A DNA stretch of 64,000 nucleotides from Acetobacterium sp. KB-1 (GCF_003260995.1 NZ_CP030040.1:1114578-1178577); one strand, 5' to 3'; counted from the stretch's first letter, positions 44,701 to 53,291 are shown. A program made the numbers and translations. The notes: generated by a model not told the origin, from the letters alone.

Positions 44701-45186
44701 CTAATCGTGATGATCGCAGGATTCGTTTGAGTCTTGATGATGACCATGACAAACTGGACAAGGCTTATCTGATTGATAGCTAAGGGACTCATCATCCAGA
44801 GCTTCCCGATAATCGGTCATCAACTCAAAAACACTGCAAGTTCGTGCCAGGGCCATGTGAAAAAACTGAAGATTCTTATTTTTATCGATGCCGGATACAA
44901 TGCCATTAAAAGTCAGGCGACCTTCCCGAATGTTTCCGCCAGTACTATGACTTTCACAGTTTATCGGCTTATCCTGACTGACACAGCTGAGTTTGATAAA
45001 ACCATCATCAGCCAGTTCAATCAACCCTTTAATATGCCCAATAACATATTTTTCGGTCTTACTCAGCTGTTCGAGATAGCTTTGGATAAAAAAACAGCCG
45101 ATTTCCTGCCACTTTTCATTGGGAATAGGCAGCCGTGATGACAGGGTGGTTTCAATTGCCAGGGTTTCAAATGTATTCTGATACAT
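44701..45186 (-). CDS. Unrecognised protein with Cys/His-rich metal-binding tail
   Basis: The 161-residue protein has no recognised domain in its first 135 residues. Its C-terminus reads CPVCHGHHQDSNESCDHHD, with three Cys and five His in the last 20 residues, a pattern of metal carriers. It follows the CobW-type GTPase (40 bases between them) and precedes methyltransferase genes that need zinc and cobalt. Delivery of zinc, nickel or cobalt is a reasonable guess. The Cys pair near residues 68 and 76 could add ligands. Confidence 0.7.
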   Translation of the reverse strand: MYQNTFETLAIETTLSSRLPIPNEKWQEIGCFFIQSYLEQLSKTEKYVIGHIKGLIELADDGFIKLSCVSQDKPINCESHSTGGNIREGRLTFNGIVSGIDKNKNLQFFHMALARTCSVFELMTDYREALDDESLSYQSDKPCPVCHGHHQDSNESCDHHD

Positions 45187-45226
45187 AGTCGCTTCTCCAT
45201 ATTCTTTTATTTAAACTGCTACTAAC

Positions 45227-45826
45227 TCAATCGTGTTTGAGCATCTCATTGATCTGATTTTCGCTCAACTCATTCACGTTTATTTTTAATAACGGAACCG
45301 TTTGGTTATATTTCCCGATGATCATATCTGATTTTTCCAATTCCCCCGGACTAGCCACATCGATTTTATTGATCACCACGACATCCGCCAGAGGAATAGA
45401 CGTAGCCAGATAGGGTTCCAACACCGCTTCGAACATGTCTACCCGGGTGGAATCCAGGATAAACACATTTCTGATTTTTTCTTTGCGAAAGCCACTATGT
45501 TCAAGCGGTCGATAGATGGCTGATGGATCCGCTGCCCCGGAAGGCTCAATGAGAATATAATCCAGCTGAAAATCTGTCATCAACTGAGTGATGGTTTCCT
45601 CCAGACTCATTGCCAAAGTGCAACAGATGCAACCGCCAAAAATTTCCCAGACATCATAGCCCATTTTTTTCATCTGAAGATTATCTATCCCAATCTCTCC
45701 CACTTCGTTGACAATGATGGCGCAACGTTTGTCTTTTTCTGCCAAATATTTGGCACTCTCCAACAACAGAGAGGTTTTTCCTGAACCGAGAAATCCAGTG
45801 AACAGGATTAATTTTGGATCGTTCAT
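45227..45826 (-). CDS. CobW/COG0523-family metallochaperone GTPase, GTPase domain only
   Basis: The 199-residue protein has a P-loop GFLGSGKT (11-18), the metal motif GGCICCT (CxCC at 66-69), switch II IEPSG (94-97) and guanine motif NKID (153-156). It lacks the usual C-terminal CobW domain, which makes it short for the family. GGAGAC precedes the ATG. As first gene of operon A it probably supplies a metal to the methyltransferases or to the neighbouring AcsB. Which metal is unclear. Confidence 0.85.
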   Translation of the reverse strand: MNDPKLILFTGFLGSGKTSLLLESAKYLAEKDKRCAIIVNEVGEIGIDNLQMKKMGYDVWEIFGGCICCTLAMSLEETITQLMTDFQLDYILIEPSGAADPSAIYRPLEHSGFRKEKIRNVFILDSTRVDMFEAVLEPYLATSIPLADVVVINKIDVASPGELEKSDMIIGKYNQTVPLLKINVNELSENQINEMLKHD

Positions 45827-45844
45827 GTTCTGTCTCCAATCTAA

Positions 45845-45900
45845 CTTATACGTACAAGTATGTATGGATAAAATATATACCTGTGAAAACGTTTTGTCAA
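45845..45900 (-). promoter_or_regulatory. Promoter and operator of methyltransferase operon A
   Basis: On the minus strand, TTGACA (45900-45895), a 17-base spacer and TATATT (45877-45872) precede CTTATACGTACAAG-type symmetry at 45845-45858. The operator core CGTAC is shared with the palindrome at 41712, so the GntR protein may bind here too. Confidence 0.65.
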
Positions 45901-45972
45901 GTCAATAATGATCTATTTTTAATATTTTACGAATATTTTCATCCAATAAACCCATTTAGTTAACGATTAGCA

Positions 45973-46011
45973 TAAAAAAAGACGTATCTCATAAATGAAA
46001 TACGTCTTTAG
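45973..46011 (-). terminator. Terminator of acsB
   Basis: AAAGACGTATcTCAT pairs with ATGAaATACGTCTTT; a seven-T run follows on the minus strand. It isolates acsB from operon A. Confidence 0.85.
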
Positions 46012-46102
46012 CATTAATTTTCTGTGACTGAATAGGTCACTGTCCATTTTTAGATCAGCCTGCCTAATCAACGACCCAATCGGAAACAGCGTGGCAAATT
46101 GC

Positions 46103-48238
46103 CTACATAATCGAGTCCATCGCCAGGGCTGGATGGTTTTTAGTTTCCAGGAATTCCAAAACGGCTTCCGAGTCGGTGGCAATGGTTTCGTCGCAGACCA
46201 TATTGGTAAAGTTTTCGATGCCGGTCATTTCGAAGACGGCTTTGTTTAGTCTTTCGGCCACATCGTCTTTTAATTCTTTTGGCATCCAGACAATTCGCGA
46301 TAAGCCACCTTCAGCCGACATGAATTTTTTCGAACCAATCAGGAAACGGCCATGACCCATAAAGCCGGGGGTCTGCACGCCGCCGCCAGTCATTGATGCC
46401 AACTCGCCAAAGGTCATGCCAACCGGCGAGGTCTGGCTGAATTCACGATTAACGATGATGACGCCATTGGCTTCGGGCATGATTCCGCAGATACATTCAA
46501 AACAACCGCAGGAAGTCATTGGGTCTTCGAGGATCGAATAGAGGGTTACTTTTTCGACAGCTCCCTGAGACGCGGCATTAACCACCTCGTTGACGGAATC
46601 CCAGATGCCCAGTCGTTCATCCACGGCTTCACCTTTGATAATCGGCTGATTGGGTCCCAATGGATCCAGTTCTTTGGTGGCTTTGGCATCCAGCCAGGAG
46701 ACGGCGCCACACAACCCCAACCGTTCCGGAGTGACGACGCAGACATGACTGGGGGCAAATGACTGACATAATAAACAGGTATAGAATTCATCAACGCTGG
46801 CATCGGTTAAGGCACTCATTCGGGCATCACGTTCGGCATAGATCGGTTTAACCATTTCTTCGCCCAGCCGTTTGACATCTTCCGCCTTAGTGTAGATGGT
46901 AATTTCGCATTTATCAACAACCTTTTCAAAGTCGGAACGCATTTTAGCATAGAGCACTTCACCGATGTGTTTTAAGCGGAACCCTTTTTCAAAGGCTTCT
47001 TTGGTCAAGCGGATCCAGGCAATGTTACGTTGGCCCACATGCATGGCACCATCGATGTAGTTGGTGAAGTAGTGGATGCGGCGCTCCAATACGGTTTCGA
47101 AATCTTTCTGCATCGCCTTACCGCCAACGGTCACGACAATTCCTAGTGGCAAACGAACCACGTCAGCTCCAGCAAACATCGCGTCATCAATATCCGGTCC
47201 GATCAGGGTGATTTTATGATCTTCCATTTCGGCTGGATCACCGCTGGTAACCAGTTCCCAACACTCGGTTTTGTTGCCGCCAAATTCGGCAAACATAGTA
47301 TCTTTACGAACCCGTTCACCTTCAAAAGCGGAGGCTACGGAAACCGGGACATCGATTTTCGTGACTTTAATTTTAATTTCCCGGGCTTCTAACGAAAACT
47401 CGACGGTTTTGGCGTGGTCGGCCTGGGACATTAACGCGCCGGGTACTTCAGGTACCGGGACATCGGCGATAACCGGGAAGCCTAAAGCAATGGCACCAGC
47501 GCCAACCGAGACAATCACTTCGTTTAATTCACCGAAGGTATTAACAAAGGCCGGGACCCGCTCTTTGGTATAAGTTAAAAACGCTGACAATTTACCTGGC
47601 TCGATGCCGCCAAAGATCAGCGCGGCCCGAATCGCAACGGAGACCACATGTATTACGGAGGTTACTTCATGGCCCAGAGGAATAACGCGATAGTCCAGTC
47701 CCATTTTCACACCTGCCTCTAAGGCCTGCTCGATGATATTACCAACCATAAAGGTCAGTAAGCCTTTTTCCTGATAATCTTTAACTATCGCAGCCAGAGC
47801 GGCAGGATCTGAGGATTCGCCTAACAGCACGGCAATCCCGGGTATATCGCCAGTTACCAGCGGCACGCCCAAAGAACGAATAATCGGATCGGCAACAAAC
47901 CCGATACCGGCATCATTTACGTAAGGATCGCCATCCAGGTAACGGATCGCTTCAATAATTTCAGCGCCAACGGCAGTGGCCAGTCCAGCGTTTAAGGCGT
48001 CACCCAGGTCTTCTTTATTGGTGATCAGACTTTTCAAAATCCCCACTGCCGCTGGTAAATCACCCAGGATTTTAATTTTAACACCGGTGGCGGCGTAAAT
48101 AATTGGTAAAAAATAAGCCGTATCCGGGTAGCCAACCGCATGACCTTCGCCATATTTTGCAATGGCATCATTGACTGCACCTTCCGTTAATCCAGCAACC
48201 GCATTCGAACCAGCGTAAATTAAATCTGTCAAACTCAT
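46103..48238 (-). CDS. acsB: Acetyl-CoA synthase (CODH/ACS beta subunit), orphan copy
   Basis: The 711-residue protein is full length, including the N-terminal domain that docks to carbon monoxide dehydrogenase. The A-cluster ligands are all present: Cys488, 491, 500 and 510 in the CLLC...HVC...GLC stretch for the 4Fe-4S part, and C577-G-C579 for the distal nickel. Their spacing matches the Moorella enzyme exactly (3, 9, 10 and 89 residues). It joins CO, a methyl group from the corrinoid iron-sulfur protein and CoA. No acsA, acsC, acsD or acsE lies nearby. It is transcribed alone from a sigma-54 promoter (48301-48317) and has its own terminator. A second, inducible copy beside the main Wood-Ljungdahl cluster elsewhere is likely. 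Confidence 0.95.
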   Translation of the reverse strand: MSLTDLIYAGSNAVAGLTEGAVNDAIAKYGEGHAVGYPDTAYFLPIIYAATGVKIKILGDLPAAVGILKSLITNKEDLGDALNAGLATAVGAEIIEAIRYLDGDPYVNDAGIGFVADPIIRSLGVPLVTGDIPGIAVLLGESSDPAALAAIVKDYQEKGLLTFMVGNIIEQALEAGVKMGLDYRVIPLGHEVTSVIHVVSVAIRAALIFGGIEPGKLSAFLTYTKERVPAFVNTFGELNEVIVSVGAGAIALGFPVIADVPVPEVPGALMSQADHAKTVEFSLEAREIKIKVTKIDVPVSVASAFEGERVRKDTMFAEFGGNKTECWELVTSGDPAEMEDHKITLIGPDIDDAMFAGADVVRLPLGIVVTVGGKAMQKDFETVLERRIHYFTNYIDGAMHVGQRNIAWIRLTKEAFEKGFRLKHIGEVLYAKMRSDFEKVVDKCEITIYTKAEDVKRLGEEMVKPIYAERDARMSALTDASVDEFYTCLLCQSFAPSHVCVVTPERLGLCGAVSWLDAKATKELDPLGPNQPIIKGEAVDERLGIWDSVNEVVNAASQGAVEKVTLYSILEDPMTSCGCFECICGIMPEANGVIIVNREFSQTSPVGMTFGELASMTGGGVQTPGFMGHGRFLIGSKKFMSAEGGLSRIVWMPKELKDDVAERLNKAVFEMTGIENFTNMVCDETIATDSEAVLEFLETKNHPALAMDSIM

Positions 48239-48300
48239 AGTTTTTCACTCTTCCTTTTCAAAGAAATTTTTTTTTAGTATTTATACATATCTAAATATAT

Positions 48301-48317
48301 AGCAATTTTTGTGCCAA
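48301..48317 (-). promoter_or_regulatory. Sigma-54 (-24/-12) promoter of acsB
   Basis: The minus strand reads TTGGCACAAAAATTGCT, an excellent match to YTGGCACrNNNNTTGCW, about 63 bases before the acsB ATG. It needs an enhancer-binding activator, and one is encoded just upstream. Confidence 0.9.
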
Positions 48318-48326
48318 TCAGTAAAA

Positions 48327-48352
48327 CCCGCCAGATTCTCCATCCAGGCGGG
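48327..48352 (-). terminator. Terminator of the sigma-54 activator gene
   Basis: CCCGCC and GGCGGG flank a 14-base loop; TTTTAC follows on the minus strand. It lies between the enhancer boxes and the acsB promoter. Confidence 0.65.
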
Positions 48353-48378
48353 TTTCGTTTAATATTCCAGCATCAGCA

Positions 48379-48437
48379 GTGTCTATTTTTTTGACACTAT
48401 CCAAGATACCTTGACACTTTTTGACACAATTTGACAC
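48379..48437. promoter_or_regulatory. Helically phased TTGACAC enhancer boxes
   Basis: TTGACAC begins at 48391, 48411, 48421 and 48431, spaced 20, 10 and 10 bases. An inverted GTGTC at 48379 pairs with the first box as GTGTC-N9-GACAC. They lie about 75-135 bases upstream of the -24 box, the expected place for an upstream activating sequence. Confidence 0.75.
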
Positions 48438-48458
48438 CAGCCGGTAACCACCTGGACG

Positions 48459-50012
48459 TCATGATGTGATGTTATACTTTTTGATTTTATTATACAGTGT
48501 TTGACGCGTGATCCCCAGTTTGGCAGCCGCCGCCGACTTGTTGTCGCGGCAGTTTTGCAGCACTCTGACGATCAGCTCTTTTTCATTTTCTTTGATTTCG
48601 TTTTTGGCGACCCCGGCAAAGACATTTAACGATTCCGCCGTGTTGAGTTCTTTTTCAATCGCGGTCCTGGAAATGATCGGATCATCGACTAAAAAGGTCA
48701 GTCTTTTGATTAGATTCTCCAGTTCTCGGATATTTCCCGGCCAACTATAATTCATTAATTCACGCAGACCGGCGGCATCAATTTTTTTCACCGCCGTTCC
48801 CGTTTCCTGGCTGATTTGTGTCAGGATTCGCTGCGCCAGACCGGGAATCTCCTGACTTCTTTCGCGCAGCGGCGGCAGCACGATGTTGATCACATTGAGC
48901 CGGTAGTAAAGATCCTTTCGGAATAAACCGGCCCCGATCATTGCTTCCAGGTTTTGACTGGTGGCGGCAATTACCCGGGTATCAACGTGTTGAGTTGTTA
49001 CGGCGCCCATTTTTTCAAACTTTTTTTCCTGCAGAAAACGCAGCAATTTGGATTGGATTTCGATGGGAATCTCGGCGATTTCATCTAAAAAAACCGTACC
49101 GCCCTGGGCCATTTCCAATTTTCCAATTTTTCCCTTTTTGTTGGCCCCGGTAAATGCTCCGGGGGTATATCCGAACAGTTCGGTTTCAAAAAAATTCTTG
49201 GGAATGGTAGTGCAGTCAATATAAATAAACGGTTGATGGCTTCTGGGGCTCTCCTGATGGACAACTTCGGCAAACATCGTTTTCCCGGTACCGCTTTCGC
49301 CACGCATTAAAATTGAGGCATCCGTTTTTGCCACTTTCTTGATGTAGTTGACCAGGTCAATCATTTCAGCGCTGGCAACCATTACTTTTGGATCATGAAG
49401 TGTGGCGGTGTCCGGTTTGCCGGCCTTGCTTTTTTCATCAATCTGTTCTTCCAACGCAGAAATTTTATCAAGCAGCTGATTTTTGCTTTTGGCCAGTTTC
49501 AAGGAGTTGATCGTCAGGTAAAGCATATTAATATCGGTTTTCCCACCATCGCTGTCATTGTTCACGCTCTTTTTATGAGCACTTGCTTTGGTGACTTCAA
49601 ATTCGCAATAGCTGTCGCCGAGGGCGTTACACCTAACTTCCACGGCATCCATTTCCTGCTTACTGATGGTACTGACGGCCCCGGCCAGGATCCCCGCTTC
49701 AAAATAGCAGACCGGTTTCCCGATATTTTCCATGTCGCTGCAGGTAAAACAGTCGTCCAACCGAAAGACAATTTTTTCATCGGACATATTGGTCATGACG
49801 ATCTGGCCAATTCCCAATGCCGTGATCTTTTCGGATAAGCTGTTATAATCGGTCACGTTCAGGTTGCGTCCGACATTTTTGGCGGTATTATAATAGATTT
49901 CTTCCTCAACAACCCTGGCATTCTGACTGGTATTGGTCAGATTCAGGACATTTCTCAGATTTTTTTCAACATGATTGTAATTCTCATCGTTCACAATGCC
50001 ATTATTAACCAT
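48459..50012 (-). CDS. Sigma-54 activator with V4R sensor domain
   Basis: The 517-residue protein starts at the ATG at 50012 (TAGGAG upstream; another ATG at 50018 is closer to it). The N-terminal region (about 1-155) ends in a V4R-like domain with VEVRCNALGDSYCEFEV, a small-molecule sensor. The AAA domain has GESGTGKTMFAEVVHQES and the sigma-54 contact loop GAFTGANKKG. The Walker B side reads GGTVFLDEIAEIP. A C-terminal Fis-type helix-turn-helix carries AAAKLGITRQTLYNKIKKY. The adjacent sigma-54 promoter of acsB is its obvious target. Cysteines in FTCSDMENIG and the V4R domain may bind metal or ligand. Confidence 0.92.
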   Translation of the reverse strand: MVNNGIVNDENYNHVEKNLRNVLNLTNTSQNARVVEEEIYYNTAKNVGRNLNVTDYNSLSEKITALGIGQIVMTNMSDEKIVFRLDDCFTCSDMENIGKPVCYFEAGILAGAVSTISKQEMDAVEVRCNALGDSYCEFEVTKASAHKKSVNNDSDGGKTDINMLYLTINSLKLAKSKNQLLDKISALEEQIDEKSKAGKPDTATLHDPKVMVASAEMIDLVNYIKKVAKTDASILMRGESGTGKTMFAEVVHQESPRSHQPFIYIDCTTIPKNFFETELFGYTPGAFTGANKKGKIGKLEMAQGGTVFLDEIAEIPIEIQSKLLRFLQEKKFEKMGAVTTQHVDTRVIAATSQNLEAMIGAGLFRKDLYYRLNVINIVLPPLRERSQEIPGLAQRILTQISQETGTAVKKIDAAGLRELMNYSWPGNIRELENLIKRLTFLVDDPIISRTAIEKELNTAESLNVFAGVAKNEIKENEKELIVRVLQNCRDNKSAAAAKLGITRQTLYNKIKKYNITS

Positions 50013-50075
50013 CGCCATCGCTCCTAAAATTTATGGATTTGACAAAAGACCCGATCCGTCCCGTCTTTTCCTTTT

Positions 50076-50104
50076 ATTATAGCTGATGTTTGGCTGATGA
50101 TCAA
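50076..50104 (-). promoter_or_regulatory. Sigma-70 type promoter of the activator gene
   Basis: TTGATC (50104-50099), a 17-base spacer and TATAAT (50081-50076) on the minus strand. Confidence 0.6.
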
Positions 50105-50233
50105 GGTGCCGGAGCTGACGCAGCGGCTTTTGTTTACGGTGACTTAAATCTGACGGATCTGTCTTTTAACTGTGCTTGCGATCTTAAAAAAGATTTTTTT
50201 TAAATCATAAACTCTTTTGCTGCCAAAATCCCC

Positions 50234-51628
50234 TCAGACAATTTTGGTAATCAAACCGGCCAGCGGCAGCCACAAGGTCGCCAATAAAATAAAGGCTAGT
50301 TGCATCCAGATGGTCGCCTTGGGCATATCGGTCATTTTATAATAGCCGGCGGTGTAGATGATCAGTGGAATCGTATCAATGGGAAAAAGATAGCAGTTGC
50401 CTGCGCATAGGCCCAAGGTAATAATCAATAAGGCCGGGTTGATCCCCATTGTTGCTGCCAAACTGACAATTACCGGCGTCAGCACCCCAATCAATGCCGG
50501 TGCGACCGGAACAATCAGCATGATCACAAAAATCATCACCGCCACAAAAAAGACCCCACCCATGGTCGAAAGCGACAGCGATGAGGGTAAAACATAAGTA
50601 ACAAACCACTCACTGACTCCGTTAGCGACGATGGTGTTGGCAATACATAAGACCGTTCCGATGAGGAGATAGGAAGTCCAACTGACGGCTTTCATATATT
50701 GTTCCCAGGTGAGAATCTTGATCCCGGGCATAAAGAACAAGGCACAACCAAAAAGCGATACCACGGCCACCTCGATAACGGGAAAAAAGGAGCTCATCAT
50801 CCAAAATAGCATCATCGCCGCGGCGATGATGATCACCTTCCCTTCCCGCTGGCTCACCTTTTCGTGAACCGCAATCTGATTGAGATAGGCTTTAATTTCA
50901 CTGGCATCAATTTCTGCCGGTGGATAGATTTTGGTCAGGATAAACCATGCCAATGGGACCATCACCAAAACGATCGGAATCGCACAGACCATCCATTGAA
51001 TAAAGGTAATCTGAATTCCGGCAATACTTTGCAATAAACCAATTGTTAAAATATTAATACCACTGCCAGCCGGCGTCATCAGGCCGCCCAGCATGACGGC
51101 AACCGGAATTCCCATCATCAGAGATTTAGCAGTTTGATGGCGGTCGGATTCATTTTTAAACAATTTCAGAAAGCTGGCTCCGACCCCCATGAAAACCACC
51201 ACCGTCGGCACATCGGTTACTATCGACGAGACGGCGGCAGCCGCAATCATGATTGCCAACACGCAGGTTTTAACATTGCGTCCGAAAGTTTTTAATAACC
51301 CATGCAGAACCCGTTGGACAATCGGAGTTGATGATACCGCCTCGGCCAGGCCAAACGATGCCAACACAAAAAATAAAATCGTATTGGTAAAACCGCCTAA
51401 GGCCGTGCCCAGGTTTTTGGTAACCCCCAGGGTCGGCAGCAACGCTAAACACAAAAAACAAATGACCCCAACTGGCAGGGCTTCTGTGATCAACATGATC
51501 AAAAAGAAGAACAGCAAGCCAATTGTGATCATCCCATTGTTGCTAAGGCCTTCCGGGATCGGCAGCAAATAAAAAGTAATCAACACCGCAATACTGAAAA
51601 CCAACCCGATAATCTGTTTTTTATTCAT
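50234..51628 (-). CDS. DASS/SLC13-family anion symporter
   Basis: The 464-residue protein has about eleven helices. It has the DASS motifs TDVPTVVVFMGVGASF, GGLMTPAGSGINILTIGL and the repeated VPVAPALIGVLTPVIVSLA near the end. It starts at the ATG at 51628 (GAGGGG upstream). Relatives carry di- and tricarboxylates or sulfate with sodium. In a methyltransferase cluster it may import a methoxylated carboxylate or export a demethylated acid; this is inference. Confidence 0.82.
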   Translation of the reverse strand: MNKKQIIGLVFSIAVLITFYLLPIPEGLSNNGMITIGLLFFFLIMLITEALPVGVICFLCLALLPTLGVTKNLGTALGGFTNTILFFVLASFGLAEAVSSTPIVQRVLHGLLKTFGRNVKTCVLAIMIAAAAVSSIVTDVPTVVVFMGVGASFLKLFKNESDRHQTAKSLMMGIPVAVMLGGLMTPAGSGINILTIGLLQSIAGIQITFIQWMVCAIPIVLVMVPLAWFILTKIYPPAEIDASEIKAYLNQIAVHEKVSQREGKVIIIAAAMMLFWMMSSFFPVIEVAVVSLFGCALFFMPGIKILTWEQYMKAVSWTSYLLIGTVLCIANTIVANGVSEWFVTYVLPSSLSLSTMGGVFFVAVMIFVIMLIVPVAPALIGVLTPVIVSLAATMGINPALLIITLGLCAGNCYLFPIDTIPLIIYTAGYYKMTDMPKATIWMQLAFILLATLWLPLAGLITKIV

Positions 51629-51664
51629 ATATCCCCTCATCACTTGTGATTATTTATTAAAGGT

Positions 51665-51694
51665 GCTGCCCAATCTTTTTAGGAAAAGAGCAGC
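51665..51694. other. Stem-loop between the two transporter genes
   Basis: GCTGC/GCAGC outer and TCTTTT/AAAAGA inner arms. It may tune the ratio of the transporter transcripts. Confidence 0.45.
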
Positions 51695-51722
51695 CCGATC
51701 AAAAGAATTTTGATTTCAGTAA

Positions 51723-53198
51723 TTATTCAACTATTGCCTGTCGTTCATCAATTTCTTTCTGATAATTTGTAATTTTAGCCCGGGTCAATCGGTAACCCAC
51801 CGTCAACAGAACCGCTCCGACCAGAATTCCGATCCCCGGGATTATGACAAACAGCTGGACAATCCCGGTTTTTAATTCAGGAGTGGCTGTTGCCGGGTCC
51901 ATTTTTGCCACAAAACCAACCGCCGCCAGAACTGCGGGAATAATCGCGCCTTTGATTAAATTAGCAATTTTTAATGGCAGATTCATTAATCCCATGATCC
52001 AACCCGACGCTTTTGATCCGGTTTTCCACTCACTGTAGATAATCCAACCCGACGCTTTTGATCCGGTTTTCCACTCACTGTAGATAATCCAACCCGACGC
52101 TTTTGATCCGGTTTTCCACTCACTGTAGATAACCGCATCACTATACATCGCTGAAATCAGGGCGTAAATGAAGCCCAGGAAGAATTGCGCACAAGAAAGG
52201 AATACCAGTACAATCATAATATCATTGACAAAGAACTGACTGATTAAGAGAAATACGCCCAGCGCATAGAATCCGAAAATACCTGCTGTCCGGGTGGTAA
52301 ATTTGCTGGCTGCATACTTGCTCAGATATGAACCGATCAGAGCCATGCCATTGGCAACCAGCAGATAAACCGAGAACATCGCGACATTGTTAGTCACATA
52401 GGTAAAGAAATATGCAGCTGAACCTGCCATCACAAAGTTAACGATCCAGCGGGTCAGATCGGCCAGCAAAAGCACCAGTAAATGGGGATTCTGTACCAGT
52501 GATTTGGCCATTTGCATAATCGATGTTTTTTCTTTCTTTTTCTTGTTTTGGCTGGCTTCCTGATGGGTTTCTTCGTATCCATCCGTCATTTTGAAATGAA
52601 GAAAGTACGTGACCCAATAAACCAGTGCCATCGCCAAAGCAACCAGGGTGAATCCCAGTACCGGATTGCCAATGGCGGTACCAATATATAAAACCGTGGC
52701 CAGACCAACGGCTGAGAAGGCCAGTTTTCCGGCATTGTTATAGGCCCCCCGGGTAGCAGATAATTGCGCCCGGTCTTCAGGGGTACTGGAAATGGTTGGA
52801 ATCAGGGCGACATTGGCAACATAGGAAAAATTCCAGAAGATATGTGCCACCAGGTAGGCGCCAATAATGATCACAACAGGAACCACCCCGGTCCCTATGG
52901 TGGTAAATTCCAGGGTATAAAAGAGTGTTACAATCGGTGGCATTACCAATAACCAGGAGCGGTAACGTCCCCATTTCATCGGCTTCATCCCATCGATGAT
53001 GCCCCCGTAGAACGGTGACAAGATTACATCGATCATGCTGGTCGTGGTCATGATCAGGGCGGTTGTGGCTAAATCAAATTTAGCGACGTTTGTCAGGAAA
53101 TAAGCCAGATAATAAAGTTCCACGTTTGCCATCAGGGTGAATCCAAAGTCACCAATCCCGTAAAATCGCTTGAGTGCATTACTTAACGGTTTTTTCAT
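51723..53198 (-). CDS. GPH-family (MelB-like) symporter with triplicated motif
   Basis: The 491-residue carrier has about twelve helices and the GPH-family landmarks, including DVILSPFYGGIIDGMKPMKWG and the late cytoplasmic motif YSDAVIYSEWKTG. That motif is part of a 45-base unit present three times in frame (51997-52131). Residues about 356-400 therefore read IIYSEWKTGSKASGW three times, adding 30 residues to a normal ~460. The start at 53198 follows AAGGAG. Relatives carry sugars with cations, but the context suggests a methylated substrate such as a glycoside or betaine-like compound. The insertion may impair it. Confidence 0.85.
   Translation of the reverse strand: MKKPLSNALKRFYGIGDFGFTLMANVELYYLAYFLTNVAKFDLATTALIMTTTSMIDVILSPFYGGIIDGMKPMKWGRYRSWLLVMPPIVTLFYTLEFTTIGTGVVPVVIIIGAYLVAHIFWNFSYVANVALIPTISSTPEDRAQLSATRGAYNNAGKLAFSAVGLATVLYIGTAIGNPVLGFTLVALAMALVYWVTYFLHFKMTDGYEETHQEASQNKKKKEKTSIMQMAKSLVQNPHLLVLLLADLTRWIVNFVMAGSAAYFFTYVTNNVAMFSVYLLVANGMALIGSYLSKYAASKFTTRTAGIFGFYALGVFLLISQFFVNDIMIVLVFLSCAQFFLGFIYALISAMYSDAVIYSEWKTGSKASGWIIYSEWKTGSKASGWIIYSEWKTGSKASGWIMGLMNLPLKIANLIKGAIIPAVLAAVGFVAKMDPATATPELKTGIVQLFVIIPGIGILVGAVLLTVGYRLTRAKITNYQKEIDERQAIVE
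51997..52131. repeat. Perfect 3 x 45-bp in-frame tandem repeat in the symporter gene
   Basis: Copies begin at 51997, 52042 and 52087. Each encodes 15 residues of the conserved cytoplasmic motif containing YSEWKTG. Confidence 0.95.
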
Positions 53199-53225
53199 TT
53201 TCTTCTCCTTCAAATTTTTATTTTT

Positions 53226-53279
53226 CGGTTATTGCAAACTCCAGCCATTATTCGTTGCCGGGCTAATTGGCAATAACCG
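53226..53279. other. Stem-loop between corrinoid and symporter genes
   Basis: CGGTTATTGC and GCAATAACCG pair perfectly around a 34-base loop, without a T-run. It is likely a stabilising or processing hairpin in the module-B transcript. Confidence 0.55.
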
Positions 53280-53291
53280 CTTGGAAACAGG

